Assembly (NCBI GenBank): GCA_902825875.1
Contig: CADECP010000035.1
Coordinates: 1-64,000 of the forward strand
Origin: an uncultured Acidobacteriota bacterium
GTDB lineage: Bacteria > Acidobacteriota > Blastocatellia > RBC074
Length of the DNA: 64,000 nucleotides
Reading direction: 5' to 3'
Within the stretch, counting starts at the first letter, position 1. Each line of letters opens with the position of its first letter. A program made the position numbers and the translations under genes. Of this stretch, positions 38,104-47,611 are shown piece after piece. The notes below the pieces were generated by a model. That model ran no database searches, was not told the DNA's origin, and saw nothing but the letters and a program-made list of their open reading frames with translations.

Positions 38104-41100
38104 ATGCTGAAATTTGTTCTGACCAATTGCCTGCTGCTGACCGCCGCGATTGTAGGTTTCGGTCTGCGAAGCTCCGCCAGTCAAACCGAAAAACCTGAGT
38201 TGATTTTGCAAAACGGCCACAGCGAACGCAGCGACGGGTTGGCGTTTTCGCCGGATGGACGTTATCTGGCGTCGGCCAGCACCGATTCAACCATTCGGAT
38301 TTGGGATGCAACGACCGGTCACGAATTGCGCGTGCTGACCGGGCACGCAGGCGCAGTCCGAACCGTCGCGTTCAGCACCGACGGCAAATTACTGGCTTCT
38401 GGTGGAACCGACGGCAAGGCCAAAATTTGGGATGTCGTCACCGGACGCGAATTGGCAAATCTGGCCGGTCACAAAGGCCGCATCAACGCACTCGCTTTCA
38501 GCCGCGACGGAAAGCTGTTGGCTTCTGGCGGCGTGGATAATTCGATCAAGCTTTGGGATGTGACGGCTCAGACCAATGCGCGAATTCTGGATGGTCACAA
38601 CGGTTGGGTGACGGCGCTGGTGTTCAGCGCCGATGGCCAGCGACTGATTTCAGGCAGCGCAGACAAATCCATCAAGCTTTGGGAGGTTTCAACCGGCCAG
38701 GCCACGCAAACCATCGCCGCGCACAGAGAAGCCATCAGCAGCTTGGCCATCAATGCAACCGGCGAATTGCTGGCTTCTGGCGGAGCAGATTCCGTTGTGC
38801 GCTGCTGGCGCTTGCCGCAATTTGGCGCCGAATCGGATTACAGCTTCAACTTCCCTGCTGGCCGAATTGTCGCGCTGAATTTCAGCAACGACAGCAAACA
38901 AATTCTTGCTGCGTCTAGCGAGCGAATGAGCCAACGCTTCGATTTGACCTCGCGCGTCGCAACACAAATCTCAAATGAATCTGAACGCCTGGAAAAATAC
39001 GAAGCGGCGACGTTTTCGCCCAATGGCCAATCGCTGGCGCTGAGTGTTGGAACACGCGACCTGGAAGTTCGCTCGCTGAACAATTTCAACAACATCGTCA
39101 AACTCACCAGCCGAGCCAATCCCGTTCGCGCCGTCGCATTCAGCGATGACGGTCGCTGGTTTGCGACGGGCAATCAAGACACAAGCGTCACGGTGTGGGA
39201 CGCTTTCGCCGGCCGAGTGATTGCTAACTTCGCTGGAAATGCAGGCAGCATCAATGCCGCCGCGTTCAGTCCCGATAGCCAGTTGCTGGCTTCAGGCAGT
39301 CGCGGTGGCGTAATCCGTTTGCTGGATGTTGTCGCCGCCAATGAAGTTCGCCGCTGGCAAGCTCACGAAGACGGCATTAATGCTCTGCTGTTTTCTGCCG
39401 ACGGCAAACAGTTGCTGACGTGTAGCGCCGATCAAACGATCAAAGTCTGGGATGCCGCAACCGGTAATCTGACTTCGACGCTCAAAAGCCACGCGCGCGA
39501 AATCAATTCGCTTTGCCTCAGTACCGACGGCAAATGGCTCGCGTCCGGTTCCGCTGATGGAATCGTCAAAGTTTGGGACACAGCAAATTGGCGCGAGCTT
39601 CGTTCACTGACAGCACACGCTGCGGCAGTGTTCACTCTGACATTCAGCAACGACGGCAAATTGCTGGCATCCGGCTCAGCCGACAAAACAGCCAAACTTT
39701 GGCAAAGCTCCGATTGGCAACTTTCCAAAATGTTCACAGATTCAGCTTCGATTCAAAGCCTGAACTTTTCCACCGACGACAAAACGCTGGCGACAGGAAA
39801 CTCGCAGGCCGTTATCAGCCTCTGGAATGTATCTACGGCATCCATCATTCGCTCGCTCAGTGGAGCTTCGGGCAGCGCAAACAGTTTGAGTTTCAGCGAA
39901 GACGGCAACCGGCTGGTTTCCGCGCACGAAGACGGTAGCTTGCGAATTTGGGATGCCACGAAAGGCGAATTGATGGTGACTGCGGTTTCGTTGCGTGAAA
40001 GCTCAGATTGGCTGGTAGTCACGCCGGAAGGTTTATTCGATGGTTCGCCAGATGCCTGGCCGCAAATTCTGTGGCGATTCGGCAAAACAACATTCAACGT
40101 TTCTCCGGTCGAAATTTTCTTCAACGAATTTTTCTACCCCGACCTGTTGTCGGATGTGCTGGCCGGAAAGCAGCCGAAACCTAAAAACGAAATCACGCAA
40201 ATTGATCGTCGTCAGCCGCAAGTTCGCCTGCTGGTCGGCGACGAAACGTCAGTCGCGTCGAGTCAATCGGCCATCAGCAATCAGCAAGTCATCAATGTCA
40301 AAATCGAAGTAGCCGAAGCCGCCGCAGGCAGCGGCGTACAGGATGTACGACTGTTTCGCAACGGAGCCTTGTTCAAAGTCTGGCGTGGTGATGCGTTGAA
40401 AGGTCAACGCGCAGCCATTTTGCAAACTCAGATTCCGATCATCGCCGGAGAAAATCGGCTGACGGCTTACGCCTTTAACCGCGACAACGTCAAAAGCTCC
40501 GACGCCAATCGTTTTGTGACAGGCGCTGACACCTTGCGGCGGCGCGGCACTCTGCGAATCGTTTCCATAGGCATCAATCAATACTCCAATGCCAACTACA
40601 ATCTACGATTTGCCACAGCCGACGCGCGCGATTTTTCCGAAGAGTTGTGGAAACGACAAATGGAATTGAGCCGTTTTGCAAACGTTGAACTCATCACACT
40701 GTACGATGAACAGGCGACCAGAGCAGGCATTTTGACAACCCTGGAAAAGCTGAAAGCCGCTCAGCCGGAAGACACAGTGATTGTTTATTTCGCTGGTCAT
40801 GGTTTGGCTGTCGAGCCTCGCTTTTACTTGATTCCGTATGATCTGGGCTACCAGGGGAAACGCGAATCGCTGACCGAAGCTGCGTTTCGTCGCGTGATCG
40901 CCAACAGCATTTCCGATCAGGATTTGATCAAAATGTTTGAAGGCATTGACGCTGGGCATTTGTTGCTGGTGATTGACGCCTGCAATTCCGGTCAGGCGTT
41001 GGAATCTGACGAAATACGACGCGGGCCGATGAATTCAAAAGGACTGGCTCAACTGGCTTACGAAAAAGGAATTCACGTCTTGACGGCTTCTCAAAGTTAT

Positions 41101-41433
41101 CAGGCGGCGCTGGAAAACAAAGAGCTTGGACACGGGTATTTGACTTATGCGTTGATCGAAAGCGGATTGCGAAAACTGGAAGCCGACCATCGTCCGCGTA
41201 ATGGACAAATTGTAGTTCGAGAATGGCTGACTTACGCGACTGACAAAGTTCCCCGCATGCAGGAAGCCAAATACAAAGACAAAGCTAAAGATGGCGAGCG
41301 TATTTTGAAGCGCAAAAATTCCGCCCAACTGACGCCGAAAGTGAAACCGGAAGCGCAACGACCACGTGCATTTTATCGCCGAGAAACCGAAGCTCAGCCA
41401 ATGGTTATCACGCAAACAACGCCCCCCAAATAA
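38104..41433 (+). CDS. secreted WD40-repeat caspase (C14-like) protein
   Basis: A 1109-residue protein with a signal peptide ending near RSSASQ. Fourteen WD40 repeats run from about residue 38 to 630 (for example LLASGGTDGKAKIWDV), enough for two seven-bladed propellers; some middle repeats are degenerate. After a linker (about 640-815), the C-terminal caspase-like domain starts at LRIVSIGINQYSN. The dyad is His899 in VIVYFAGHG and Cys960 in LLVIDACNSG, both intact. The tail (from about 1060) is basic and disordered. WD40-caspase fusions are known from cyanobacteria and other multicellular-type bacteria, usually cytoplasmic; export here is unusual. It lies 49 bases after the kelch gene, across a palindrome. 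Confidence 0.88.
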   Translation: MLKFVLTNCLLLTAAIVGFGLRSSASQTEKPELILQNGHSERSDGLAFSPDGRYLASASTDSTIRIWDATTGHELRVLTGHAGAVRTVAFSTDGKLLASGGTDGKAKIWDVVTGRELANLAGHKGRINALAFSRDGKLLASGGVDNSIKLWDVTAQTNARILDGHNGWVTALVFSADGQRLISGSADKSIKLWEVSTGQATQTIAAHREAISSLAINATGELLASGGADSVVRCWRLPQFGAESDYSFNFPAGRIVALNFSNDSKQILAASSERMSQRFDLTSRVATQISNESERLEKYEAATFSPNGQSLALSVGTRDLEVRSLNNFNNIVKLTSRANPVRAVAFSDDGRWFATGNQDTSVTVWDAFAGRVIANFAGNAGSINAAAFSPDSQLLASGSRGGVIRLLDVVAANEVRRWQAHEDGINALLFSADGKQLLTCSADQTIKVWDAATGNLTSTLKSHAREINSLCLSTDGKWLASGSADGIVKVWDTANWRELRSLTAHAAAVFTLTFSNDGKLLASGSADKTAKLWQSSDWQLSKMFTDSASIQSLNFSTDDKTLATGNSQAVISLWNVSTASIIRSLSGASGSANSLSFSEDGNRLVSAHEDGSLRIWDATKGELMVTAVSLRESSDWLVVTPEGLFDGSPDAWPQILWRFGKTTFNVSPVEIFFNEFFYPDLLSDVLAGKQPKPKNEITQIDRRQPQVRLLVGDETSVASSQSAISNQQVINVKIEVAEAAAGSGVQDVRLFRNGALFKVWRGDALKGQRAAILQTQIPIIAGENRLTAYAFNRDNVKSSDANRFVTGADTLRRRGTLRIVSIGINQYSNANYNLRFATADARDFSEELWKRQMELSRFANVELITLYDEQATRAGILTTLEKLKAAQPEDTVIVYFAGHGLAVEPRFYLIPYDLGYQGKRESLTEAAFRRVIANSISDQDLIKMFEGIDAGHLLLVIDACNSGQALESDEIRRGPMNSKGLAQLAYEKGIHVLTASQSYQAALENKELGHGYLTYALIESGLRKLEADHRPRNGQIVVREWLTYATDKVPRMQEAKYKDKAKDGERILKRKNSAQLTPKVKPEAQRPRAFYRRETEAQPMVITQTTPPK

Positions 41434-41436
41434 AGC

Positions 41437-41479
41437 AAAAGCCTTCGCCGAAATGATGAAACTTCGACGAAGGCTTTTT
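41437..41479. terminator. terminator between the WD40-caspase gene and ahcY
   Basis: AAAAGCCTTCG (41437-41447) pairs with CGAAGGCTTTT (41468-41478), followed by TTG. A-tract and T-tract on both sides let it serve both convergent genes. Confidence 0.85.
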
Positions 41480-41499
41480 GATTGGGCGAACTGAAATCC

Positions 41500-42816
<1,317 letters not shown>

Positions 42817-42852
42817 TCAATAATTCGTAGCTGATGTTTGATGGCAGCAACT

Positions 42853-42879
42853 GTGGGACAATTTGAAAAATTGCCCCAC
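42853..42879. repeat. palindromic repeat, GTGGGACA family (copy 5), after metK
   Basis: GTGGGACAATTT (42853-42864) and AAATTGCCCCAC (42868-42879) flank GAA, with one mismatch that is a G-U pair in the minus-strand transcript. It lies 7 bases after the metK stop. Confidence 0.8.
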
Positions 42880-42886
42880 GATTTGA

Positions 42887-44041
42887 CTAGCTCAGCCCGG
42901 CGTCAGAACGCAGCTTGGCGGCCTTGTCAGTTTTTTCCCAGCTAAAGCCGTCTTCCGTACGACCGAAGTGGCCGAAAGCAGCCGTCTGCTGATAAATCGG
43001 ACGGCGCAGGTCGAGCGTTTCGATGATACCTTTCGGCGTCAGATTGAAATTGGCGCGAACGATTTCAGCCAATTTGGCTTCATCGGTTTTCGCCGTGCCG
43101 AAACAATCCACGTAGACCGAAACCGGTTCGGCAACGCCGATGGCATAAGCCAATTGCACTTCGCAACGGTCGGCAATGCCCGCCGCCACAATGTTTTTGG
43201 CAATGTACCGAGCCATGTAACAAGCCGAACGATCCACCTTTGTCGGGTCTTTGCCGGAAAACGCACCGCCGCCGTGCGGAGCCGCTCCGCCGTAAGTGTC
43301 AACGATGATTTTTCGTCCGGTCAGTCCGGTATCACCCTGCGGGCCTCCGGTGACGAAACGCCCTGTCGGATTGACGTAAATTTTGGTGTTGGCGTCCAGC
43401 AGATTTGCCGGGATGGTGGGTTTGATGACGTGGTCAATCACGTCTTCACGAATCTGTTCAGTGGTGGCATCGGGGCCGTGCTGCGAAGAAATGACTACGG
43501 CATCCACGCGAACAGGCTTGCCGTCTTTGTATTCCACCGTCACCTGAGATTTACCATCGGCTCTCAAGTAAGGCAGCGTGCCATCGCGGCGAACTTCGCT
43601 GAGTTTGCGAACCAGATGATGGGCCAATTGAATCGGCAGCGGCATCAATTCGGTTGTTTCGTTCGAGGCGTAACCAAACATCAAACCTTGGTCGCCTGCA
43701 CCGCCGGTGTCCACGCCCATTGCAATGTCGGGGGATTGAGTGTTGATCGCGTTGATCACCGCACAGGTGTCGCAATCGAAACCGTATTTCGCGCGGTCGT
43801 ATCCGATTTTGCGAACGGCTTCGCGCGCAACTTTTTGGTAATCCACTCGCGCGGTGGTTGTGATCTCGCCGCTGATGACGATCAAACCGGTCGTCGCCAG
43901 AGTTTCACAGGCCACACGGCCTTTCGGGTCTTCGGCCAGAACCGCATCCAAAATCGCATCCGAAATTTGATCGCAGATTTTATCGGGGTGCCCCTCTGTC
44001 ACGGACTCAGAGGTAAACAAAAAACTTCCGTGTTGTTTCAC
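42887..44041 (-). CDS. metK: S-adenosylmethionine synthase
   Basis: A 384-residue methionine adenosyltransferase making SAM from methionine and ATP. Signatures are [47 protein letters not shown] and [16 protein letters not shown]. The start is GTG (44041-44039) with AGGAGG nine bases upstream. It is the first gene of a metK-ahcY unit with a 124-base spacer holding two palindromes. A structured leader lies upstream, but no known SAM riboswitch was recognised in it. Confidence 0.98.
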   Translation of the reverse strand: MKQHGSFLFTSESVTEGHPDKICDQISDAILDAVLAEDPKGRVACETLATTGLIVISGEITTTARVDYQKVAREAVRKIGYDRAKYGFDCDTCAVINAINTQSPDIAMGVDTGGAGDQGLMFGYASNETTELMPLPIQLAHHLVRKLSEVRRDGTLPYLRADGKSQVTVEYKDGKPVRVDAVVISSQHGPDATTEQIREDVIDHVIKPTIPANLLDANTKIYVNPTGRFVTGGPQGDTGLTGRKIIVDTYGGAAPHGGGAFSGKDPTKVDRSACYMARYIAKNIVAAGIADRCEVQLAYAIGVAEPVSVYVDCFGTAKTDEAKLAEIVRANFNLTPKGIIETLDLRRPIYQQTAAFGHFGRTEDGFSWEKTDKAAKLRSDAGLS

Positions 44042-44067
44042 TTAAAAAGCCTCCTCAGCAGAATGTA

Positions 44068-44118
44068 GAGCAAGCTGCCCGCTTGCTGTTAAGCGGGAAC
44101 AGGCAGATTGCCCGCCCC
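44068..44118. repeat. imperfect palindromic element in the metK leader
   Basis: GCAAGC/GCTTGC (44070-44075/44081-44086) and CCCGCTT/AAGCGGG (44078-44084/44091-44097) overlap, so only one stem can form at a time. The outer ends, GAGCAAGCTGCC and GGCAGATTGCCCGCC, are imperfect inverses of each other, suggesting a mobile palindromic repeat rather than a designed leader. Bases 44119-44259 hold no gene that I can see. Confidence 0.5.
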
Positions 44119-44259
44119 ACATCAGGTTTTTGGTTTCTTTGATATGTATAGATTGCGTCAGCGTAGCTATTAGTACCCTTCAAAGTCGCAGAGGATTGCA
44201 TGCGGCTCTCTGGGGTGTCAAGGAAAGGACATTTTCAAGGCAAACTATTTCCCGTTGAA

Positions 44260-45261
44260 TCAGGGCTTGGAAGGGTTTTGCCGGTCGCGGGCGAAATATC
44301 CCTGCCGGGTTTTGATGGTGATGTCGCCTTCGCGTTTGGCGGCGTCCCCAGTCAATGACAGGCTGACGCGGCGAAAGCGTCCGTCACGCGAATTGTTGGC
44401 GGGCGTGTAACCTATGCTGTACCGAACACGCAAATGACCGATCAAATCCGCCAACCGTTGATTGACGTTCAGCGCATCGGCAACCAGAACTTCCCCACCA
44501 GTCGGCTCGGCAAATTCGTCCACACGAACCGTCCAGTTGTACTTTTCGGCTCGGCCACGCATGAACATTTTCAACGTCTTCGAGTTCTCTCCGCCAATCG
44601 TCAATCCGCACACCACAGTACTGTGTTCCAGCAGACGTTCATTGACCTGAGAAATCGTCGGATTCGTAAAACTGTGCATCGTGGCGATGTTGTCGGTGAC
44701 GACAATGATGACTCGACGGCTCAATCGGTCATTGGCTTTATCCATCTGCAAGACAGCCTCATTCAGGGCCGTGTGAGTCGAAGTGCCTACGCCAATGAAG
44801 GAGGTTTCCAGCGTTTTGCCAATCTGGTCAACGATCTTGGTTCGGTCGCGCGTGAATTCCTGCAACAGTCGCGTTTGGTCAGCAAAAGTCATCAATGCCA
44901 CTTCATCTTCCGAGCGAAGATATTGCAACGCCTGCAAAGCGCCGTTACGAATCTCTTGAATCACTGGCCGCACGCTGGCGCTCAAATCGAGTAACAGCAA
45001 AATCGAAAGCGGCAAACGATCCTGACTAAAATGAACGATCTCCTGTTTAACGCCGTCTTCCACCAGCACAAAATCTTCGCGGCGTAGCGTGTTGATGACT
45101 TTGCCGTCTTTCTTTTTCAACACCTGAGCGTCCAGCACCACCAAGTCGGTGTTGATCTTGACGATGTCCGAAGTTGCCGTAGGCGGTTCCTGAGCGTGAA
45201 CCGACACCGAGGTCAGCGCCAACATCAAAACCAACCAAATTGTGTTCTTCGTCAGGTTCAT
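44260..45261 (-). CDS. secreted VWFA-related protein
   Basis: A 333-residue exported protein (signal peptide ending ALTSVSVHAQ) of the VWFA-related type common in Acidobacteria. A short beta domain with LRREDFVLVEDGVKQEIVHF precedes the VWA domain, whose MIDAS metal site is LLLLDLSASV (DxSxS), with further sites at GTSTHTALNEAV and VIIVVTDN. The C-terminal RYSIGYTPANNSRDGRFRRV block is typical of this family. It likely binds a protein partner through a divalent cation. The start lies 2 bases after the malQ stop, so translation is probably coupled. Confidence 0.85.
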   Translation of the reverse strand: MNLTKNTIWLVLMLALTSVSVHAQEPPTATSDIVKINTDLVVLDAQVLKKKDGKVINTLRREDFVLVEDGVKQEIVHFSQDRLPLSILLLLDLSASVRPVIQEIRNGALQALQYLRSEDEVALMTFADQTRLLQEFTRDRTKIVDQIGKTLETSFIGVGTSTHTALNEAVLQMDKANDRLSRRVIIVVTDNIATMHSFTNPTISQVNERLLEHSTVVCGLTIGGENSKTLKMFMRGRAEKYNWTVRVDEFAEPTGGEVLVADALNVNQRLADLIGHLRVRYSIGYTPANNSRDGRFRRVSLSLTGDAAKREGDITIKTRQGYFARDRQNPSKP

Positions 45262-45263
45262 GA

Positions 45264-46832
45264 TTAAGAAGCGGCTTCAGCCATCTTTGGCAATCGCGCG
45301 CAGTTGCGCCCGTAAAGTTCCGTCAGGGCGGCCAGTCGTTGCCGAAATTCCGGCGTCAATTGATCTGCTCGGAATCGCCAACTCCAGTTGCCGCTTTCGC
45401 GCGCCGGAGTGTTCATTCTGGCTTCACTGCCGCAACCCAGCACATCTTGCAGCGGAATAATCGCCGTGTCGGCAACCGAAGCCAACGCCAGGCGAATGAA
45501 GTCCCAATTCAATTCTTTGCCGTCAGTGCCAAGATACTTGATCGCAAATTCCTGCTCGCTAAGCTTCGCTTCGCCATCGGGCGATTCGGCGGCTTTTGTC
45601 GAAAACCATCCGAGTGTCGTGTCGTTGTCGTGCGTGCCCGTATACACCACAGAGTTTCGCTCATAACTGTAAGGTTTCAGTTTGTCGGCATCCGGGTCTG
45701 TTCCAAACGAAAACTGCAAAACTCGCATTCCGGGCAGGTTGAACTGCTCTCGCAAAGCGTCCACTTCAGGGGTAATCAATCCCAAATCTTCGGCGATGAT
45801 CGGCAACTTGCCAGCTTCGTCGGCAAAGGCGTTTTTGATGGCGTTGAATAAATCGGCTCCAGGCCCAAGCTCCCATTTGCCATTGACCGCCGTTGTTTCT
45901 GTCGCCGGAACCGCCCAATACTTTTCAAAACCGCGAAAATGATCGAGCCGAACAATATCCACAGACGACAAAGCGGCTCGAATTCGTTTCAGCCACCATT
46001 GATAGCCATCTTTCGCCATCAACTCCCAACGATAAAGCGGATTGCCCCACAACTGCCCGGTTTCGCTGAAATAGTCCGGCGGAACTCCCGCGACCGAAGT
46101 CGGATTGCCTTCTTTATCGAGATGAAAAAGTTGCGGGTTCGCCCAAACATCCGCCGAATCGTGAGCCACGAAAATCGGAATGTCGCCGATGATCTTGACG
46201 CCTTTGCCATTGGCATAAGTCGCCAGAGCCAGCCATTGTTTGAAAAACAAATACTGCCAAAACTTATGCCGACTGATTTCAGCCGCATGATTTTCGCGAA
46301 AAAAATGCAGCGCCTTGTCTTCGCGGTCGCGCAGATAAGGTTCCCACGTCGTCCATCCCTGACCATTGTGGGCGTCTTTGATCGCCCGAAAGGTCGCGTA
46401 ATCTTCCAGCCACCACGCGGATTGTTCGGTAAACTTCAGATAATCGGCTTTGGCATCTTCGTCAGCCAGTTCGATAAACGCTGAGTGAGCTTTAGCCAGC
46501 AAATTGGTTTTGAGTTCAATGACCGCGCCGTAATCCACAGCATCTACCGGAAGCTTCGCCAGCTCATCTAAATCCGAATTCTGTAAAAAACCGTCTTCGA
46601 CCAGCGAGGCGAGACAAATCAAAAGCGGATTTCCGGCAAAAGCAGAAAAACATTGATAAGGCGAATCGCCGTATCCGGTCGGGCCCAGCGGCAGCACTTG
46701 CCACAAACTTTGGCCAGTTGCTCCCAGAAAGTCCACAAAGTCATAGGCAGCTTGCCCAAGATCGCCAATGCCGCCTTCGCCCGGCAGAGACGTTGGGTGC
46801 AGCAAAATCCCGCTAGCCCTGGTAAAACTCAT
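45264..46832 (-). CDS. malQ: 4-alpha-glucanotransferase
   Basis: A 522-residue GH77 amylomaltase that transfers alpha-1,4-glucan segments in glycogen and maltodextrin metabolism. Family features are RASGILLHPTSLPGEGGIGD at the N-terminus, QVLPLGPTGYGDSPYQ, VDIVRLDHFRGFEKYW with the nucleophile Asp, PIIAEDLGLITPEV with the acid Glu, and YTGTHDNDTTLGW. The start at 46832 has GGAGG upstream. It lies 45 bases after a lasso-B2-like gene and two bases before the VWA gene, forming a three-gene operon with no obvious metabolic logic. Confidence 0.95.
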   Translation of the reverse strand: MSFTRASGILLHPTSLPGEGGIGDLGQAAYDFVDFLGATGQSLWQVLPLGPTGYGDSPYQCFSAFAGNPLLICLASLVEDGFLQNSDLDELAKLPVDAVDYGAVIELKTNLLAKAHSAFIELADEDAKADYLKFTEQSAWWLEDYATFRAIKDAHNGQGWTTWEPYLRDREDKALHFFRENHAAEISRHKFWQYLFFKQWLALATYANGKGVKIIGDIPIFVAHDSADVWANPQLFHLDKEGNPTSVAGVPPDYFSETGQLWGNPLYRWELMAKDGYQWWLKRIRAALSSVDIVRLDHFRGFEKYWAVPATETTAVNGKWELGPGADLFNAIKNAFADEAGKLPIIAEDLGLITPEVDALREQFNLPGMRVLQFSFGTDPDADKLKPYSYERNSVVYTGTHDNDTTLGWFSTKAAESPDGEAKLSEQEFAIKYLGTDGKELNWDFIRLALASVADTAIIPLQDVLGCGSEARMNTPARESGNWSWRFRADQLTPEFRQRLAALTELYGRNCARLPKMAEAAS

Positions 46833-46877
46833 TCGTTCGCGGCCTCCAAAGTAAATCAAAATTTTTCGACGGTGATG

Positions 46878-47384
46878 CTACGCAGACTCTAAACCACACG
46901 ACACATTTGAACCAGCTTTCGGCATCGGCGAAACGTAAACCATGGTGAATCGCTCACGCGGATCTGTGCTTTCAGCAAAAGGACGCTCCGGCTCGCTCAG
47001 CTTCACAACCCAGGCGTGACCATCGCTGAATTCAGGTGATTCAGGGTTTCGGCTGACACCGAAACAAACTTTGGCCGGGATTCCATAACCGTTCAGCAAT
47101 CGGTAAACAATCAACGATTGCTGAACGCATTTACCCCATTCAATCGGAAAGCCGATCACAAACGCCGCAAAACGGGCAATCTTTTCTTCATCAGAAAGCT
47201 TCCAACCAGACTGTTTAGGCAAATACATTTGCTCAACCGCCGACAAGGCTGAAGCGAACTGCGGCGACAAATCGCGTTCGGGCAATTCCCGCCTGACCAA
47301 TCGAGCGGCTTTAATCGCTCTGGCCAGCAGCAGGTAATTTTCCCACTCGAAAATGTATCGGTAAAACTTCAGCAGGTGTTTCAT
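46878..47384 (-). CDS. lasso-peptide biosynthesis B2-like transglutaminase-fold protein
   Basis: A 168-residue protein matching the B2 (leader peptidase) component of lasso-peptide biosynthesis, a transglutaminase-like Cys protease. Cys86 in [20 protein letters not shown] and His123 in DGHAWVVKL are the expected catalytic residues, and the N-terminal helices ([14 protein letters not shown]) are typical. No precursor peptide, B1 RRE or asparagine-synthetase-like C protein is seen nearby. It is the first gene of an operon with malQ and the VWA gene. It may process a peptide encoded elsewhere or have another role. Confidence 0.8.
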   Translation of the reverse strand: MKHLLKFYRYIFEWENYLLLARAIKAARLVRRELPERDLSPQFASALSAVEQMYLPKQSGWKLSDEEKIARFAAFVIGFPIEWGKCVQQSLIVYRLLNGYGIPAKVCFGVSRNPESPEFSDGHAWVVKLSEPERPFAESTDPRERFTMVYVSPMPKAGSNVSCGLESA

Positions 47385-47426
47385 CTTGCCACCTCAAGGT
47401 GCGGCAGATTATGCCACAACGGACTT

Positions 47427-47451
47427 GTGGGACAATTTTTCAAATTGCCAC
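47427..47451. repeat. palindromic repeat, GTGGGACA family (copy 6, degenerate)
   Basis: GTGGGACAATTT (47427-47438), TTC, then AAATTGCCAC, where the right arm has lost bases from the consensus. It lies in the gap between the lasso-B2-like gene and the M1-like gene. Confidence 0.75.
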
Positions 47452-47611
47452 GTATTTCTTCCACTTGCTCGCAGTGCCACCTAACTGCAAGTTCATCACT
47501 CAACAAGCGTTCAGGAAATCAGCGGAAGATTCAAAAAGCGGACGCGGGTTGCTATACTCCCCGCGCCGCAAAAAGCAGTACAACGATCACATCAAAAATG
47601 GGGACGAGGAG

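Noticed and set aside
44042-44259. SAM or SAH riboswitch upstream of metK
   Set aside because: No consensus core of the known classes could be recognised; only generic stems are seen.
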